A DNA stretch of 14,469 nucleotides from CAVAWX01 sp963592385 (lineage in GTDB: Bacteria > Actinomycetota > Coriobacteriia > Coriobacteriales > QAMH01): contig CAVAWX010000048.1 of the NCBI GenBank assembly GCA_963592385.1, positions 1-14,469 on the forward strand, in the 5' to 3' direction. A model generated the notes under the pieces. It had not been told where the DNA came from, made no database searches, and saw only the letters and a list, made by a program, of their open reading frames with translations. Positions 8,027-14,469 of this stretch are shown here, one piece after another. The translations under genes were made by a program, and so were the position numbers. Positions within the stretch are counted from its first letter, which is position 1. Each line of letters starts with the position of its first letter.

Positions 8027-10222
8027 ATGAGAAACATCTGGAACATATTCGTCTCGGACATGCGCAGTCTAAACGCCAACGCGGTGAGCGTCATCCTCGC
8101 GGTCGGCCTGATTCTGATGCCCTCGATGTTTGCCTGGTACAACATCTTGGCCTGCTGGGACGCCTTCAACAACACGGGCAACCTGAAGGTGGCCGTCGCC
8201 AACACCGACGAGGGGTACTCGAGCGACCTGCTGCCGGTGGACATCAACGTCGGCGAGCGGGTGGTGGACAGTTTGCGCGGAAACGACCAGATGAACTGGA
8301 TCATCACCGACAAAGACGACGCCATCGACGGGGCGGCCGGCGGCAGGTACTACGCGGCGCTCGTCATCCCCGAGAGCTTCAGCCGCGACATGATGTCGTT
8401 TTACTCGAGCGACGCGCAGACGGCGCCGCTCGTGTACTACTCCAACGAGAAGAAGAGCGCCATCGCGCCGAAGGTGACCGACCAGGGCGCCGACAAGATC
8501 TCCTACACCATCAACAAGGAGTTCAGCGAGACCTTGAGCGAGATCATCCTAAACGAGCTGGACACCATGCTCGACGTGGCGGGGGATGCGGAGACGACCC
8601 AGCGGGTGAACGACCTGATCGAACACGTGGGGCGCACCGCCTCGCAGATGCGCCAGCACTGCAAGACGCTCGACAGCTACGCGAGCATGATCGACGCGTG
8701 CCGCTCCGTCGCCGAAGGCTCGCAAGACCTGCTGGAGCGGCTCGGGGAAAGCGCGGGCGAGGCCAAGGACTCGGTCGCGGCCGGGCAGGAGAAGGCAGAC
8801 GCGCTGCGCGACTCGCTGAACAGCGCCGTGGAATCGCTGTCCGGCTCGATCGACAGCTGCGCGCAGGGCTACGACAAGGTCGCCGACACCATACGCGGCG
8901 CCTTCGACTCGACCACGCAAAACGCCGGCGACACGAGCACGTCGCTGCAAGATGCGGCCGACATGCTCTCCAACCAGGCCCAGCAGCTCGAGGACATGAG
9001 CGCCGCGTTGAAAGAGCTGGTGGCCAGTCTGCCCGAGGAGTCGCAGACGCAGGCGCAGACTGTCGAGCAGTTCTGCACCCTCCTCGACTCGAACGCGAAG
9101 ATGCTGCGCGACAGCGCCGACGCCCTGGCCGAGACGATCGCGCAGATCGACTCCGGGTCCGCGACGCTGGCCGAGAAACGCGGGCAAATCGAGGAGGAGG
9201 CGCAGACGGCGGCCGCGTCGCTGCAGGAGATGCAGGACTCCTACCACGCCGACGTGGAGTCCGTGATCGGCGAGCTGGCCTCGCAGCTGGCAGAGGCCGC
9301 GGACAAGGTGTCCGGCGCGGGCGAGGGGCTCTCGGGCGCCCAAGACGAGATATCATCGGGACTGGCGGAAGGGATAGCTAAGCTCGACGAGGCCAAGACA
9401 TCCATCGGGCAGGCCTCGGAAAAACTCGCGACCGCCGCCGACGAGCTGGACAGCGCCCACGACAAACTTGCCGCGGCCATGGACAGCGGCGGCGTGGACA
9501 AGGTGAAGGAGCTGATCGGCGAGGACAGCTCGGCACTCGCGGCCAACCTGGCGGCGCCGGTGAGCATCGAGCGCAAGGCGATTTTCCCGTCGAACAGCTT
9601 CGGGTCGTCGATGGCGCCGCTCTACGCGACGCTGGCCCTGTGGGTGGGCTCCCTGTTGTCGGTCGTCTTAATCAAGACCAACCCCAACGAGAAGACGCTC
9701 TCGCGCTGCCGCAAGAAGCCGCACCTGCACGAGGTCTTCCTCGGGCGCTTCGGGCTGTTCGCCGTCATCTCGCTTTTGCAAAGCACGGTCATGGCCGTGG
9801 GCAACATGATCTTCCTGCAGGTGCAGGTGAGCGACCCTCTGCTCTACCTCGTGTGCTTCTGGGTCTCGGGGCTGGTCTTCCAGTTCATCATGTACACGCT
9901 CGTGGCCTCGTTCGGCAACGTGGGCAAGGCCATCTCCGTGCTGCTGCTGATCGTGCAGGTGACCAGCTCGAACGGCTCGTATCCACTGCAGCTGCTGCCC
10001 GATTTCGCCACCATCCTAAGTCCGCTCATGCCCGCCACCTACGTGATCAGCGCGATGCGCGCGGCAATGTTTGGCGTCTATCAGGGCGATTTCTGGATCT
10101 ACATCAGCCAGCTCCTCATCTTCATCGTGCCCATGGCGCTGATCGGCCTGCTGCTGCGCCGGCCGTTCGTGAAGATAAACGAGCGCTTCGTGGAGAAGAC
10201 CGAGCGGTCCAAGCTGATCTAG
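8027..10222 (+). CDS. YhgE/Pip-family membrane protein (copy 2)
   Basis: This 731-residue paralogue of the preceding gene starts 3 bp after its stop, so the two are surely cotranscribed and probably translationally coupled; GAGGA at 8006-8010 is rather far from the ATG. The N-termini align along their length: MRN start, membrane helix at about 18-38, then NNTGNLKVAVANTDEG against YGNTGKMRVCFTNEDAG in copy 1. The family motifs YYAALVIPESFSRDMM and YYSNEKKSAIAPKVTD are present. Residues about 180-500 form a long helical, Ala/Glu/Gln-rich domain. The C-terminal helices lie at about 527-548, 572-598, 605-628, 633-650 and 690-712. Unlike copy 1, it ends some 20 residues after the last helix, the usual form. 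The five-helix end resembles ABC-2 type transport permeases, but no ATPase gene is nearby. The role is unknown; the family is linked to the cell surface and secretion. Confidence 0.9.
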   Translation: MRNIWNIFVSDMRSLNANAVSVILAVGLILMPSMFAWYNILACWDAFNNTGNLKVAVANTDEGYSSDLLPVDINVGERVVDSLRGNDQMNWIITDKDDAIDGAAGGRYYAALVIPESFSRDMMSFYSSDAQTAPLVYYSNEKKSAIAPKVTDQGADKISYTINKEFSETLSEIILNELDTMLDVAGDAETTQRVNDLIEHVGRTASQMRQHCKTLDSYASMIDACRSVAEGSQDLLERLGESAGEAKDSVAAGQEKADALRDSLNSAVESLSGSIDSCAQGYDKVADTIRGAFDSTTQNAGDTSTSLQDAADMLSNQAQQLEDMSAALKELVASLPEESQTQAQTVEQFCTLLDSNAKMLRDSADALAETIAQIDSGSATLAEKRGQIEEEAQTAAASLQEMQDSYHADVESVIGELASQLAEAADKVSGAGEGLSGAQDEISSGLAEGIAKLDEAKTSIGQASEKLATAADELDSAHDKLAAAMDSGGVDKVKELIGEDSSALAANLAAPVSIERKAIFPSNSFGSSMAPLYATLALWVGSLLSVVLIKTNPNEKTLSRCRKKPHLHEVFLGRFGLFAVISLLQSTVMAVGNMIFLQVQVSDPLLYLVCFWVSGLVFQFIMYTLVASFGNVGKAISVLLLIVQVTSSNGSYPLQLLPDFATILSPLMPATYVISAMRAAMFGVYQGDFWIYISQLLIFIVPMALIGLLLRRPFVKINERFVEKTERSKLI

Positions 10223-10283
10223 AGCGCGGCGCCGCGCCCAGGGGCGGGCGAAACCCCGCACCGCGCGGCACATGCCGTCCACC

Positions 10284-10302
10284 ACATGAAACACACATGA
10301 AA
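10284..10302. repeat. Direct repeat ACATGAAA upstream of sstT
   Basis: ACATGAAA occurs at 10284-10291 and again at 10295-10302, 11 bp apart start to start, about one turn of the helix. The pair lies 24-42 bp upstream of the candidate -10 box for sstT, covering the place a -35 element or activator site would be. No good -35 hexamer is visible. An activator or repressor site is possible; the short length means chance cannot be excluded. Confidence 0.35.
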
Positions 10303-10325
10303 AGAGAGCTTTATCCATATAGAGG

Positions 10326-10331
10326 TATGAT
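10326..10331 (+). promoter_or_regulatory. Candidate -10 element of sstT
   Basis: TATGAT matches the -10 consensus TATAAT at five of six positions, in an AT-richer patch (10280-10331) that stands out from the GC-rich surroundings. It would start transcription near 10338, giving a leader of about 45 nt before the ATG at 10383. No clear TTGACA-like box stands 16-18 bp upstream, so the promoter may depend on an activator or on readthrough from the yhgE genes. Confidence 0.4.
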
Positions 10332-10382
10332 GTGCGGCGTTTGCGCTACTTCGCGCTATCCACTTCTAGGGAAGGTCGTTTT

Positions 10383-11786
10383 ATGAAACGTATATGGGAG
10401 AAGTACAGCGGCATAAGCCTGATCTTGCGCATCGTCGTCGGGCTTGTCATCGGCGCTTTGCTCGGCATCGCGCTGCCGGATGCGCTGCTCGAGTCGGACA
10501 GCTTCATCGCCGGCGGCGGCTTCAACACCTTCCTCATCGGCTTCACGCAGTTCATCGCCTTGCTGGGCACCTTGTTCACCAGCGCGTTGAAGGGCCTGGC
10601 GCCGGTGCTCGTCTTCTTCATCGTCATCTCCGCGCTGGCCAACGCCAAGGGCGCGGGCACGATGAAGACGATCGTCGTCCTCTACCTCGTCTCCACCTTC
10701 ATCGCGGCTCTCGTCGCCGTCGTGGCCTCGTTCATCTTCCCCATCGACATGGTGTTCGCCGACCCCCCCACCGAAGAGGTCACGGCTCCGAGCGGTATCG
10801 CCGAGGTCTTGATCACTTTGGTCACGAACGCGGTGGCCAACCCCGTGGACGCGCTCGCCGACGCCAACTACATCGGCATCCTGTGCTGGGCCGTCGTCCT
10901 CGGCATCGCGCTGCGCGCGGCCAAGCAGCACACCAAGGAAGTGTTCGCGAACGTCGCGAGCGCCGTGGCCAAGGTCGTCGAGTGGGTCATCAACCTCGCG
11001 CCCTTCGGCATCATGGGCCTGATCTACACCTCCGTGGCCAGCTCCGGCGTCGAGATCTTCACCACCTACGGCCTGCTTATTCTGCTGCTCGTGGGCTGCA
11101 TGCTCGTCATCGCGTTTGGCGCCAACCCGCTGATCGCGTGGATCTGCATGCGCGAGAATCCCTATCCGCTCGTGTGGCGCTGCCTGCGTGAATCCGGCCT
11201 CATGGCGTTTTTCACCCGCAGCTCGGCGGCCAACATCCCCGTGAACATGCGCCTGTGCAAGTCGCTCGGCCTCGACGAGGACAACTACTCGGTCTCGATT
11301 CCGCTCGGTGCGACCATCAACATGGCGGGCGCGGCCGTGACCATCTCGGTGATGGCGATGGCCACCTGCCATGCGCTGAACATCTCCGTGGACATCCCCA
11401 CCGCCGTCGTCTTGTCGGTGCTGTCGGCCATCTCGGCGTGCGGCGCTTCGGGCGTGGCCGGCGGCTCGCTGCTGCTGATTCCGCTCGCGTGCTCGCTGTT
11501 CGGCATCGGCAGCGACGTGGCCATGCAGGTGGTGGGCGTCGGGTTTGTGATCGGCGTGATCCAGGACTCGTGCGAGACGGCGCTCAACTCCAGCTCGGAC
11601 GCGCTGTTCACCGCTGTGGCCGAGTACCGCGCACGGCGGAAGGCGGGCATCCCCTTCCGCGCGGGCAAAGACGACGAGCCCGTGAAGCTGCCGGTGCAGG
11701 GCGCCAAGGACGCGGCGGACGCCAAGGCGGACGCGGCGGATGTTGCGTCGAATGGTGAAAAGGACGGCGGGAACGCCGAAGGGTAA
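10383..11786 (+). CDS. sstT: Serine/threonine:sodium symporter SstT
   Basis: SstT takes up serine and threonine with Na+ across the cytoplasmic membrane and belongs to the dicarboxylate/amino acid:cation symporter (DAACS) family. The ATG at 10383 has AGGGAAGG (10368-10375) 7 bp upstream, which decides the start over an open frame reaching back to 10332. The protein is 467 residues. Multiple helices are followed by the core signatures: TRSSAANIPVN (279-289, first re-entrant hairpin), GATINMAGAA (309-318), SACGASGVAGGSLLLIP (351-367, second hairpin) and QDSCETALNSSSD (394-406). NMAGAA in place of the NMDGTA of glutamate carriers and the near-identity of these segments to E. coli SstT point to Ser/Thr rather than dicarboxylates. 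The last 45 residues are a charged, alanine-rich cytosolic tail; E. coli SstT, at 414 residues, lacks it. The gene ends before a strong terminator. Confidence 0.95.
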   Translation: MKRIWEKYSGISLILRIVVGLVIGALLGIALPDALLESDSFIAGGGFNTFLIGFTQFIALLGTLFTSALKGLAPVLVFFIVISALANAKGAGTMKTIVVLYLVSTFIAALVAVVASFIFPIDMVFADPPTEEVTAPSGIAEVLITLVTNAVANPVDALADANYIGILCWAVVLGIALRAAKQHTKEVFANVASAVAKVVEWVINLAPFGIMGLIYTSVASSGVEIFTTYGLLILLLVGCMLVIAFGANPLIAWICMRENPYPLVWRCLRESGLMAFFTRSSAANIPVNMRLCKSLGLDEDNYSVSIPLGATINMAGAAVTISVMAMATCHALNISVDIPTAVVLSVLSAISACGASGVAGGSLLLIPLACSLFGIGSDVAMQVVGVGFVIGVIQDSCETALNSSSDALFTAVAEYRARRKAGIPFRAGKDDEPVKLPVQGAKDAADAKADAADVASNGEKDGGNAEG

Positions 11787-11828
11787 ATTTCCCGACACGC
11801 TGGAGCGCACTTCTTTCACGCGCTTTCG

Positions 11829-11867
11829 CGCCGCGGCAGCTTCGATCGAGGTTGCCGCGGCGTTTTT
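11829..11867 (+). terminator. Rho-independent terminator of sstT
   Basis: CGCCGCGGCA (11829-11838) pairs perfectly with TGCCGCGGCG (11853-11862). The interior can extend the stem to about 15 bp with two G-T wobbles and a GATC loop. TTTTT (11863-11867) follows at once. It lies 42 bp after the sstT stop, between sstT and the convergent recO. There is no T tract on the minus strand, so it should act mainly on sstT. Confidence 0.92.
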
Positions 11868-11920
11868 CATGCACGGACAACGGGGCGCCGCGCGACGAGG
11901 CGGATGCGCCGGCAGACGGC

Positions 11921-12676
11921 CTAGAGCGCGGGCAGTGTCCTGAGGAAGTCGACGCAGCGCAGGTTCAAGGCCAGATGCTCGCGGCACCATCTCTGGGTGA
12001 AGTCGAGCAGCGCGCCGGCCGGCATCTGCGCCGGATCGGGCATCTCGGCAAACGGCGTGTGCAGAAGGACGTCTGCGGTCTGCCATATGCGCGGGTCGAT
12101 GGCATCGCCGCCGCCGCTGAGCGCCGCGCAGTTCCCGCACAGCGCTCCGCCCGCCGAGATGCTGTAGCGCTCGGGCGCGGACAGGGGGCGCCCGCAGGAC
12201 GCGCAGGTGTGCAGCGAGGGCGCAAAGCCCAGCATCGCGCATGCCTTCAGCATATGGGCACAGGCCAGCACGGGCGCGGCGGCAGGCTCAGACGTGCCGA
12301 TGGCGGCAAGGGCCGTGCGCGTCAGGGGGAAGATGCGCGCATCGCCTCCCGCCCCGTCGCGGCCCGTCTTTTCCAACAGCTCGGCCATGCAGTCGCAGGC
12401 CGCGGCCCGCACGAGGTCTTCACGGCACGCGGCGTTCGTCTCCAGGCAGCGCACCTCGCCCAAGGTCTCCAGGCTGCGCCCAGGATGCAGCTGCGCCTCC
12501 ACGACGCTGAAAGGCTCGAGCCTCGCGCCATAGCGGCTGCCCGGGCGGCGCACCCCTTTCGCCACCGCACGCACCTGGCGGCTCTCGTCGTCGGAGAGCA
12601 TGGTCAGTATCGCGTCGGTTTCCTTGAGCTTCGTGCGTTTGAGCACTATGCAGTTGCGTTTATAGGCCCTCGCCAT
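11921..12676 (-). CDS. recO: DNA repair protein RecO
   Basis: RecO works with RecR and RecF to load RecA on SSB-coated single-stranded DNA in gap repair, and anneals complementary strands. The protein is 251 residues, the usual length. Its N-terminal OB-fold starts ARAYKRNCIVLKRTKLKETD, followed by VRAVAKGVRRPGSRYGARLE (36-55), a typical RecO stretch. A zinc site is formed by C158, C161, C180 and C183 (CASCG and CGNC). The C-terminal part is helical and ends with the common FTQRWCREHL region. The start ATG at 12676 lies inside the end of era, with 17 bp overlap, so expression should be coupled to era; era-recO is a frequent bacterial pair. No terminator with a T tract is seen after the stop on this strand. 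Confidence 0.95.
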   Translation of the reverse strand: MARAYKRNCIVLKRTKLKETDAILTMLSDDESRQVRAVAKGVRRPGSRYGARLEPFSVVEAQLHPGRSLETLGEVRCLETNAACREDLVRAAACDCMAELLEKTGRDGAGGDARIFPLTRTALAAIGTSEPAAAPVLACAHMLKACAMLGFAPSLHTCASCGRPLSAPERYSISAGGALCGNCAALSGGGDAIDPRIWQTADVLLHTPFAEMPDPAQMPAGALLDFTQRWCREHLALNLRCVDFLRTLPAL

Positions 12677-13664
12677 AGCCGAACCTCTTCACCTGGTTGG
12701 CATCGCGCCGCCAGTTCTTCCGCACCTTCACGGAAAGGTCGAGGTGCACCTTCGCGCCGAAGAAGCGCTCGAGGTCGACGCGGGCCTCGCTGCCCACGCG
12801 CTTGATGGCACGCCCGCCGCGCCCGATGATGATGCCCTTCTGGCTGTCGCGCTCGACGTAGACGACGGCCCAGATGCGCCTGAACCCCGTGCGCTTGTCC
12901 GTCTCGATCTGCTCGACCTCGACCCCGCAGGCATGGGGCACCTCGTCGCGCATGGAGCGCAGGATCTTCTCGCGGATGAACTCGGCGACGACCACCTCGA
13001 CGGGCTGGTCGAGGCCGGTGCCCTTCGGAAACCAGCGCGGGCCGTGCGGCAGGAGGCGCGCGACTTCCTCGATGAAGGCGTCCACGTTTTTACCCGCGAC
13101 GGCCGACAGACACACAATGGCGTCCCATGCGGCGAGGTCTTTCGCGGCCAGGACCTGCGCCTCGGCCGTCTCGCGCGAGACGGTGTCGGTTTTCGAGACG
13201 ACGAGGATCTTGGACGCATGCGCGGCGGCCACCGACTTCGCCACCCACTCGTCGCCCTTGCCCACGGGCTTGGACGCGTCTATGAGCATGGCCACGACGT
13301 CCACGCCCTCGATGGCCTTCAGGGCCGAGTCGTCGAGCGCGGCGCCCAGCGCGTCTTCGGGCTTGTGCAAGCCCGGCGTGTCCACGACGACCATCTGCAT
13401 GTCGTCGGTGTCGTAGACGGCGCGGAAGCGGTGGCGCGTCGTCTGGGGCGTGTCGGAGGTGATGGCGAGTTTTTCGCCCATGATGGCGTTGAGCAGCGTG
13501 GACTTGCCCGCGTTGGGACGTCCCACGAGTGTGACAAATCCGCTGCGGAAGGTTGCGGGGTCGATGTCGTCGGGCGCGGTGCCGCCCGTGATGCCCGCCG
13601 CCTTCAACATCTCGTCCAAGCTGGTCGTGCTGTGGTTCGCGCTGCCGTCCATGCTGTCGCCCAT
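12660..13664 (-). CDS. era: GTPase Era
   Basis: Era is an essential GTPase that binds the 3' end of 16S rRNA and helps small-subunit maturation. The 334-residue protein has G1 GRPNAGKST (48-56), a G2 QTTRHR segment (74-79), G3 DTPG (95-98), G4 SKTD (157-160) and a G5 SAVAG (187-191). The KH domain carries GRGG (281-284). Era usually has NKxD at G4, so serine in place of asparagine is unusual and may alter nucleotide affinity. About 38 residues precede the normal start of the family. The ATG at 13664 has GGGGGAGGGG just upstream, which supports this longer form. The gene overlaps recO by 17 bp and follows the flavodoxin-like gene by 30 bp, so all three may share a transcript. Confidence 0.95.
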   Translation of the reverse strand: MGDSMDGSANHSTTSLDEMLKAAGITGGTAPDDIDPATFRSGFVTLVGRPNAGKSTLLNAIMGEKLAITSDTPQTTRHRFRAVYDTDDMQMVVVDTPGLHKPEDALGAALDDSALKAIEGVDVVAMLIDASKPVGKGDEWVAKSVAAAHASKILVVSKTDTVSRETAEAQVLAAKDLAAWDAIVCLSAVAGKNVDAFIEEVARLLPHGPRWFPKGTGLDQPVEVVVAEFIREKILRSMRDEVPHACGVEVEQIETDKRTGFRRIWAVVYVERDSQKGIIIGRGGRAIKRVGSEARVDLERFFGAKVHLDLSVKVRKNWRRDANQVKRFGYGEGL

Positions 13665-13694
13665 GCGCCCCTCCCCCGTGTCGTCTGCCCGCGC

Positions 13695-14276
13695 CTAGCG
13701 GGTGAAGTTCGTGAACACCTTGTCCACGGGTTGCGGCTGCTCGACGCCTGCCGCGCGGCCGGCCTCGATGCTCTTCAGCAGCCAGGCCATGTTGCGGCCG
13801 AGCACGCGCATCACCTGCATGCCCTCTTCGTCTTCACGCACCTCGTCGGGCGTGTTGCCGTGCACCATGGTCCAGTAGCGCGAGGTCACGTGCGGCATCT
13901 CGCAGAACTCGATGTACTTGTCGAGCACGTCGAGCGTGGCCGTCGTGCCGCCGCGGCGGGCCGAGGCGACGGTGGCCGCGGGCTTGAAGCGCAGGTCGGC
14001 CTCGGCAGCGCCGAAGAGGCGGTCCATGAAGGCGACCATCTCGCCGGACGGCGACGCGTAGTAGACCGGGGCGCCGAAGACGAAGCCGTCGGCCTCCTTG
14101 GCCTTGGCGGCCACCTCCTCCACCAGCTCGTCGATGCGGCCGTCTGTCGCGCGCTGGCCCACGAAGACGATCTCGGTGTCGATGCCGCGCGCCTCGAGCT
14201 CTTTGGCCACCTCGGACAAGGCCGTGTACGTGCACATTTTCTCGCGGCGGCTGCCGTTCACCATCAAAACCTTCAT
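13695..14276 (-). CDS. Flavodoxin-fold FMN-dependent oxidoreductase
   Basis: This 193-residue soluble protein belongs to the NADPH-dependent FMN reductase / flavodoxin-like family. MKVLMVNGSRR at the N-terminus is the first beta strand and phosphate-binding loop for FMN. GAPVYYASPSGEMVAFMDRL (68-87) is the second flavin-contacting loop typical of these reductases, and SARRGGTTATLD (106-117) the third. Only two cysteines (C15 and C125) are present, so it lacks the Cys cluster of iron-sulfur flavoproteins. AAAGGA lies upstream of the ATG at 14276, with a somewhat long spacing. The substrate is not predictable; quinone, flavin or aromatic reduction are all known in the family. The gene lies 30 bp before era, but a functional link with Era is not expected from known biology. 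Confidence 0.88.
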   Translation of the reverse strand: MKVLMVNGSRREKMCTYTALSEVAKELEARGIDTEIVFVGQRATDGRIDELVEEVAAKAKEADGFVFGAPVYYASPSGEMVAFMDRLFGAAEADLRFKPAATVASARRGGTTATLDVLDKYIEFCEMPHVTSRYWTMVHGNTPDEVREDEEGMQVMRVLGRNMAWLLKSIEAGRAAGVEQPQPVDKVFTNFTR

Positions 14277-14326
14277 CTTCGCCCCGTCCTTTCGTCACCT
14301 ATCAAGTTCGCGTCATGCGTGCCTAC

Positions 14327-14344
14327 ACTGTAGCGCTCACTATA
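14327..14344 (-). promoter_or_regulatory. Candidate -10 elements upstream of the flavodoxin-like gene
   Basis: On the minus strand, TATAGT (14339-14344) and TACAGT (14327-14332) each resemble a -10 box, about 50-65 bp upstream of the start at 14276. No -35 hexamer with more than three matches stands at a suitable distance. The stretch 14277-14433 is otherwise non-coding and AT-richer than the genes, and it contains TATATA at 14371-14376. It plausibly holds the promoter of this gene cluster. Confidence 0.27.
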
Positions 14345-14433
14345 CGCCCTGCGACGGTTGAAGAGGATTGTATATATCGTAAACTGGGGAAATAAGATGG
14401 TGGGCCGTTAGGGATTCCGCGCCTGCTCGCGCC

Positions 14434-14469
14434 CTAGCGGGCGCTGCGCATCGCGTAGACCTCGCGCCC
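14434..14469 (-). CDS. Possible C-terminal end of a further minus-strand gene (partial)
   Basis: Reading leftward from the window edge, the minus strand is open for 11 codons (GREVYAMRSAR) and stops at TAG (14434-14436). The codon choice is GC-rich in third positions like the real genes. The tail is too short to identify or to separate from chance, and the gene body would lie outside the window. Confidence 0.3.
   Translation of the reverse strand, partial: GREVYAMRSAR

Noticed and set aside
10224..10259. Palindrome GCGCGGCGCCGCGC (10224-10237) and hairpin GCGGG/CCCGC (10244-10259) after the second yhgE gene, considered as a terminator
   Set aside because: The palindrome has no loop, the second stem is only 5 bp, and neither is followed by a T tract. 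Such GC dyads are frequent in this sequence.
10356..12242. A 628-codon minus-strand frame across sstT and part of recO
   Set aside because: The composition is Asp/Arg/His/Gly-rich without motifs, and it covers an evident SstT on the opposite strand as well as the terminator.

Overview
The window is high-GC (roughly two thirds G+C by eye) and densely packed, with housekeeping genes typical of an actinobacterial chromosome. Long apparent ORFs lie antisense to or out of frame with most real genes, as expected at this GC. Gene content and protein style suggest an Actinomycetota genome, perhaps a gut Coriobacteriia/Eggerthellaceae-like lineage; that placement is inference. A run of 10 Ns inside ileS shows the source is a scaffolded draft assembly.

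Layout. At the left edge a short, AT-richer + strand coding tail (1-66) meets a minus-strand block read right to left: a DUF3467-like small protein (5041-4613), ileS (4649-1793), lspA (1803-1126) and an RluD-type pseudouridine synthase (1129-83). The last three overlap one another by a few bases and look like one translation and envelope-maintenance operon. ileS appears broken only because of a scaffold gap: both sides of the Ns carry the same 9 bases, and collapsing them restores one 945-residue IleRS.

From a 177-bp divergent intergenic region, two tandem YhgE/Pip-family membrane proteins run on the + strand (5219-8023 and 8027-10222, 3 bp apart). Each has one N-terminal membrane helix, a long alpha-helical extracellular domain and a C-terminal bundle of helices. 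The first also has a family-atypical extension with two more helices and a lysine-rich tail. They are followed by the serine/threonine:Na+ symporter gene sstT (10383-11786), which has its own likely promoter region and ends at a strong intrinsic terminator (11829-11867).

Convergent to sstT is a minus-strand group: a flavodoxin-like FMN protein (14276-13695), era (13664-12660) and recO (12676-11921). era and recO overlap by 17 bp, a common bacterial arrangement. The right edge may hold the last codons of another minus-strand gene.

The most ordinary parts are ileS-lspA-rluD and era-recO. The parts that deserve a second look are the tandem YhgE/Pip pair with its divergent DUF3467 partner and an inverted repeat between them, the unusual C-terminal tails on LspA, YhgE-1 and SstT, and the Ser-for-Asn change in the Era G4 motif. 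I see no tRNA, rRNA, CRISPR array, insertion sequence or phage gene, and no stretch above 300 bp without a gene. I did not find a convincing wholly new system.
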